NCBI GenBank assembly: GCA_018897395.1
Contig: JAHIKV010000117.1
Span: 1-20,261, forward strand
DNA length: 20,261 nt
Direction: 5' to 3'
Source: Planctomycetota bacterium
Lineage (GTDB): Bacteria > Planctomycetota > Planctomycetia > Pirellulales > Thermoguttaceae
A program made the position numbers and the translations under genes. Shown piece by piece: positions 16,626 to 20,261 of this stretch. The stretch's first letter is position 1; each line of letters starts with the position of its first letter. Below the pieces are notes generated by a model, which was given only the letters and a program-made list of their open reading frames with translations, was not told the origin of the DNA and made no database searches.

Positions 16626-16654
16626 TTGACATGTCTCGGGCGGAGTGATAATCT
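16626..16654 (+). promoter_or_regulatory. promoter of the 23S rRNA gene
   Basis: A consensus -35 box TTGACA (16626-16631) is followed after exactly 17 bp by TAATCT (16649-16654). It lies about 305 bp before the mature 23S 5' end and upstream of a boxA site, as expected for an independently transcribed large-subunit rRNA gene. Confidence 0.7.
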
Positions 16655-16690
16655 AAGTGTTTCGCCAATTCGCAAAGCGGGTTGGCCGTG

Positions 16691-16706
16691 TGTTCTTTGA
16701 CAATTT
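16691..16706 (+). promoter_or_regulatory. boxA antitermination site in the 23S leader
   Basis: TGTTCTTTGACAATTT closely matches the rRNA boxA consensus (TGCTCTTTAACA), the RNA binding site of NusB-NusE that keeps RNA polymerase resistant to termination. It lies about 37 bp after the -10 box, the usual arrangement in rRNA leaders. Confidence 0.75.
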
Positions 16707-16819
16707 GGTAGTGGTAATGAAGTGGCATCTTAAAGTGTGAACCACGTCGGCGCAATGTGCGTCGCGCGTGGCTCCAAGGGCACTTAGAAGCATTCGTTGC
16801 TCGGGTTGAACGGCAATCT

Positions 16820-16890
16820 CATTCCGCCGAGGGCTGGTCGTTTTTGGCCAGCGAGGGCTGGTCGCTTCAGCGACCAGTCTTACTGGAATG
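16820..16890. repeat. palindromic repeat in the 23S leader
   Basis: CATTCC (16820-16825) and GGAATG (16885-16890) enclose a weaker hairpin (GCTGG/CCAGC) and a perfect 9-bp hairpin, CTGGTCGCT (16858-16866) with AGCGACCAG (16869-16877). The last resembles a dispersed planctomycete repeat; a related GCGACC/GGTCGC palindrome lies at the mlaF start. It will be transcribed in the rRNA precursor and could affect processing. Confidence 0.55.
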
Positions 16891-18054
16891 AACGTTGTTT
16901 TTCGATCCGTTAGCGGGCCCATGTGAAACGGTGCTCCCTTTCGGGAGCGTTGGATTCATGTGGCCAAGCTACTAAGGGCACATGGGGGATGTCTTGGCGT
17001 CAGGAGCCGATGAAGGGCGTGGAAGACTGCGATAAGCCCGGGGGAGTTGTCAAACGAGCGTTGATCCCGGGATTCCCGAATTAGCATACGCTGAATCCAT
17101 AGGCGTATGCCGCCAACACGGTGAACCGAAACATCCAAGTAACCGTTGGAAAAGAAAGAAAACTCGATTTCCCCAGTAGCGGCGAGCGAAAAGGAAAGAG
17201 CCCAAACCGCGGGGGTTTTCCCCTGCGGGGTTGTAGGGCCTCTCACATGAGAGTTACCAAGCTGCCAGCTAGCGGAACTGTCTGGAAAGGCAGGCCATAG
17301 ACGGTGACAGCCCGGTACGCGGCAGTGGTGCAGCCTCTCGAGGGGTACCTGAGTAGGTCGGGCCACGTGGAATCCCGACTGAATCCGCGGGGACCATCCC
17401 GCAAGGCTAAATACTCCCTGACGACCGATAGCGAACTCAGTAGGGCGACTGAAAGATGGGAAGAACCCCTGCTAGGGGAGGATACTGAACCTGAAACCAT
17501 GTGCCTACAAGCGGTCGGAGCGCTATGGCGAGTTTACTCGCAATGCGTGACGGCGTGCCTTTTGTATAATGATCCGGCGAGTTACCGTCCGCGGCAGGTT
17601 AAGGCCTTACGGGCCGGAGCCATAGGGAAACCGAGTCTTAATAGGGCGCACTGAAGTCGATGGCGGTAGACGCGAATCTGCGTGAACTACCCATGAGCAG
17701 GTTGAATCGCGGGTTAAACCGCGTGGAGGACCGAACCCACTTGGGTTGAAAACCGAGGGGATGACTTGTGGGGAGGAGTGAAAGTCTAATCAAACGCAGG
17801 GATAGCTCGTTCTCTCCGAAATAGCTTTAGGGCTAGCCTTGAGCCACTACGCACCGGGGGTAGAGATACTGAATCGGGTTGGGGGTCTTCCCAGACTACC
17901 CTCCTGAACCAAACTCCGAATACCGGTGCGACTATCTCAGGAGTCAGTCCGCGAGGGATAAGCTTCGCGGACGAGAGGGAAACAACCCAGACCACCTGCT
18001 AAGGCCCCGAAGTCGGGCTTAGTCACTAAGGAAGTTGAATTGCCGAGACAGCCA

Positions 18055-18096
<42 letters not shown>

Positions 18097-18165
18097 CAGC
18101 TTACTGGCCGAGCAGTTCTGCGCCGATAATGAACGGGAGTAAGCCCGACGCCGAAGCAGTGGATG

Positions 18166-18311
18166 CGTAGGGACTAGGGACTAGCGGCTAGGGACTAGAG
18201 ACAAGGGATTAGGGATTAGGGATTAGGGAACGATGAGCTTTCATCGGTTCGCTTTCCCCTCTCCCCTCTCCCCTCGTCTCTGGAACCTAGTCTCCAGTCC
18301 CTAGCCCCTGC
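18166..18311 (+). other. helix 45 insertion (intervening-sequence-like) made of 7-base repeats
   Basis: Between conserved GCCGAAGCAGTGGATGCG and GTGGTAGGAGAGCG, where E. coli has the short helix 45, lie about 145 extra bases. The left arm (18168-18230) is nine 7-base units of the TAGGGAC/TAGGGAT type in perfect register; the right arm (18255-18310) is eight 7-base units, three TCCCCTC and then variants of GTCCCTA. The outer units of the arms are complementary and form a stem of roughly 35 bp. A CGATGA/TCATCG hairpin caps it. Helix 45 is a known site of intervening sequences excised by RNase III in other bacteria; excision here is inference. Confidence 0.75.
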
Positions 18312-18430
18312 CGTGGTAGGAGAGCGCTGAAGATCAGATACGAGCCGTACCGTAAGGAGCGGTGTTGGGGTCTTCAGGTGATTATGCCGGAATGAGTAAC
18401 GATAAGACAGGTGAGAATCCTGTCCGCCGA

Positions 18431-18478
<48 letters not shown>

Positions 18479-18723
18479 ACCTTAGTCGAGGCCGAAAGGC
18501 GTAGACGATGGAGAGCAGGTCAACATTCCTGCGCCGCCGGAGTGGACCGATGGAGGGACGGCGTCTGGAGGGTGAGCGGTACGAGTAGAAATGTCCGTGG
18601 ACCGTCTTGAGGTGAGGGATAGGCAAATCCGCCCTCGCAAGCCAAGAGCCGGGACCGAACGCATTTACGTTCGTGAAGTCATCCAAATGACGTCCAAGAA
18701 AAGCTCCTAAGGGTTGAAGCTCC

Positions 18724-18757
<34 letters not shown>

Positions 18758-18921
18758 ACGAGTAGTCTAAGGCGCTCGGGAGAACACTGGTTAAGGAACT
18801 CTGCAAAATGACCCCGTAAGTTCGCAATAAGGGGTGCCCTCGGGGGTTTTTTATTAAAGGCTCCTGGGGGCCACAGTAAATCGAGAGCTGCGACTGTTTA
18901 TCAAAAACACAGGACTCTGCC

Positions 18922-18956
<35 letters not shown>

Positions 18957-19008
18957 CCGGTGCCGGTAGGTTAAGGAAGAGGGTTAGCCGTAAGGTGAAG
19001 CTCGCGAC

Positions 19009-19039
<31 letters not shown>

Positions 19040-19817
19040 GAACCACTCGTAGTTGTAAAATTCGGCTATATGCTGGAAAACCTGAGTATCCGACGGTACT
19101 CGCTTGGTCCCTGCCCGCGTAGGGTGCGTGAAACGCACCTGTTCGCGGAATCAAACAAGCAGTGACAATCCGTTCGGTGCAGGCAATCAGCAGGAAAGGC
19201 CGTCATGTTCAAAGTCGATCAGGTTCCAGATGCCCTCGGGTACTATTTCGCCGGTTTCGTGGACGGAGAAGGCAGTTTTCATCTGACCTTCCGCCGTCGG
19301 CCGGACTACAAGTTGCCCTGGAAAGTGTCGTTGTGCCTAAACGTGTCCCAAAAGGATCGCGTCATTCTGGCACTAATCAAGCGGCATCTCCAATGCGGCA
19401 CGATTCGCTACAAAAGCGATGATGTCTGGATGTTCGAGGTAAATAACCTTAACGCGATCCGGGGAAATGTCATTCCATTCTTCAATCGGTTCGGCTTTCT
19501 CTCCGCCAAAAAGAAACGCGACTTCGCGATCTTTTCGCAAATGGCGGAGTTGATGGCCGGCGGTTCGCACCTCAACAAGAAAGGCATCGCCCAATTGTTG
19601 CGGTTGCGGCGGAAGATGAATGACGGCGGAAAACGCAAGTACTCCGAGGACACGATCCTGGCGGCGTTTGAGACGACGGAATCCCCAGAGACTACACGCC
19701 GAACTTTGACGCCTAACGGTGGCGTTGAAGATGATATAGTCCGATCTGCAGGGCGACCTGCAGAGTCGAGCAGAAATGGCTCGACCCATCCGAATCTTTC
19801 GGGTGAGTAACAAATTG
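19040..19817 (+). ncRNA. group I intron at 23S position 1917, carrying a homing endonuclease gene
   Basis: The 5' exon ends in U (19039, E. coli U1917). AACTAT (19034-19039) pairs with the internal guide GTAGTT (19049-19054) to form P1 with a U-G pair at the splice site, and the intron ends in G (19817). The core includes CAATCAGCAGGAAAGGCC (near 19184), AGAGACTAC (near 19686) pairing with ATAGTCC (near 19736) as P7, a P8-like GACGCC/GGCGTT hairpin, and a P9 hairpin with a GCGA tetraloop (19746-19763). The endonuclease gene sits in the loop which, in the sister intron, is a plain 9-bp hairpin, probably L6. The 3' boundary is ambiguous by one base (19817 or 19818). Self-splicing is inferred. 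Confidence 0.88.
19205..19810 (+). CDS. LAGLIDADG homing endonuclease, single-motif (I-CreI-like)
   Basis: ATG 19205 follows AGGAAAGG by about 6 nt, a Shine-Dalgarno that is also part of the conserved intron core. FAGFVDGEGS (residues 15-24, catalytic acid Asp20) is the single LAGLIDADG motif, so the enzyme should act as a homodimer cutting a pseudo-palindromic target. The downstream layout (SLCLNVSQKDRVILALIKRH, then HLQCGTIRY, NNLNAIRGNVIPFFNRF, LSAKKKRDFAIFSQMAEL) parallels I-CreI. Such enzymes cut intron-less 23S genes and let the intron copy itself in; the target should span the 1917 site. The family fold ends near residue 155. The last ~45 residues (from about ESPETT) are read from the P7-P8-P9 ribozyme core, and the TAA stands 7 nt before the 3' splice site. 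Confidence 0.88.
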   Translation: MFKVDQVPDALGYYFAGFVDGEGSFHLTFRRRPDYKLPWKVSLCLNVSQKDRVILALIKRHLQCGTIRYKSDDVWMFEVNNLNAIRGNVIPFFNRFGFLSAKKKRDFAIFSQMAELMAGGSHLNKKGIAQLLRLRRKMNDGGKRKYSEDTILAAFETTESPETTRRTLTPNGGVEDDIVRSAGRPAESSRNGSTHPNLSGE

Positions 19818-19831
19818 GACGGTCCTAAGGT

Positions 19832-20136
19832 TAACTATCAGCTAGCCTTAGTAAAATCTGGCTATTTGCTGGGAAGTCTGAGTATCCGGCGCTACTCGCC
19901 GCGACTGCGGCAGTGACAATGCGACCGGTGCAGGTAATCAGCAGGAAAGGCCAAGAAACACAAGTTTCTTGGAATCCTCAGAGACTATATGCCAGACTTC
20001 ACTGTTAGTGAAGAAGATATAGTCCGAGCTGCATGGCGACATGCAGAGGCCGGCGGAAACGATCGGTCCCTCGCGGTTCAATTTGCAATTTGCAATTTGC
20101 ATTTTTCAATTTGCAATTTCGAGCGTAACAAAGCTG
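19832..20136 (+). ncRNA. group I intron at 23S position 1931, without an ORF
   Basis: The 14-nt exon ends in U (19831, E. coli U1931). CTAAGGT (19825-19831) pairs perfectly with GCCTTAG (19845-19851), forming P1 with the U-G splice-site pair, and the intron ends in G (20136) before AGCGAAGTTCC. The core is clearly related to the 1917 intron: GGTAATCAGCAGGAAAGGCC (near 19933), AGAGACTATATGCC and GATATAGTCCGAGC as P7, and a P9 hairpin with the same GCGA loop (20029-20046). The site holding the endonuclease gene in the first intron is a 9-bp hairpin here (19951-19972). A 7-base tandem repeat lies near the 3' end. Confidence 0.88.
20079..20120. repeat. 7-bp tandem repeat in the second intron
   Basis: Six consecutive 7-base units, mainly CAATTTG with CATTTTT and CAATTTC variants, make a 42-bp AT-rich stretch after the P9 hairpin and before the 3' splice site. 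It lies in a peripheral loop, where length changes should be tolerated by the ribozyme. Confidence 0.85.
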
Positions 20137-20143
20137 AGCGAAG

Positions 20144-20187
<44 letters not shown>

Positions 20188-20261
20188 AGCTCTACTGTCT
20201 CAACCAGTGACCCGGTGAAATTGTAGCCGTGGTGAAGATGCCACGTTCCCGCAGCTAGACG

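Noticed and set aside
18168..18310. Possible CRISPR array or telomere-like sequence
   Set aside because: The units are directly adjacent with no spacers, so this is not CRISPR. The location inside 23S helix 45 and the fold-back arms explain it as an rRNA insertion rather than a chromosome end.
19040..20136. Group II introns or inteins as explanation for the 23S interruptions
   Set aside because: There is no domain V hairpin or reverse transcriptase. The U-G splice pair, P7, P9 and LAGLIDADG gene fit group I introns.

Overview
The window looks planctomycetal, most likely Pirellulales-like. This is inferred from the GC-rich coding sequence, the cysteine-rich secreted proteins, a polysaccharide-degradation cluster, several families of dispersed palindromic repeats, and a 23S rRNA gene that has its own promoter and no 16S gene in front of it. 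No species can be named from the sequence alone.

Layout. (1) Positions 1-6309, minus strand: a carbohydrate-degradation cluster damaged at both ends. In transcription order it holds a gene remnant without a 5' end, a heparinase II/III-type lyase that overlaps it by ATGA, a DUF6259-type TIM-barrel glycosidase-like protein, and a GH38-like protein that loses its homology directly after the SPFYW motif. A palindromic repeat and a terminator-like hairpin lie at the left edge. (2) 6400-7680, plus strand: two cysteine-rich secreted proteins. The second is a lipoprotein with a hairpin over its ribosome binding site and a textbook terminator. (3) 7680-12225: a nested palindromic repeat, a 1344-residue protein I do not recognise with an acidic middle segment, and a MITE-like element whose flanking GTAG duplication includes that gene's stop codon. 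(4) 12271-15968, minus strand: a metallophosphoesterase with an extended -10 promoter almost touching its ATG, then an MCE (MlaD), ABC ATPase (MlaF) and permease (MlaE) operon for phospholipid transport across the envelope. (5) 15969-16960: repeats and the 23S promoter and leader with a boxA antitermination site. (6) 16960 to the right edge: the 23S rRNA gene, cut by the window end.

The 23S gene is the most interesting part. Helix 45 is extended by about 145 nt built from 7-base repeats that fold back on themselves. Helix 69 and its neighbour are split by two related group I introns at E. coli positions 1917 and 1931, with a 14-nt exon between them. The first intron carries an I-CreI-like single-motif LAGLIDADG homing endonuclease gene whose reading frame runs on through the ribozyme core. 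Seven-base tandem repeats also occur in the second intron and in the 5' end of mlaE.
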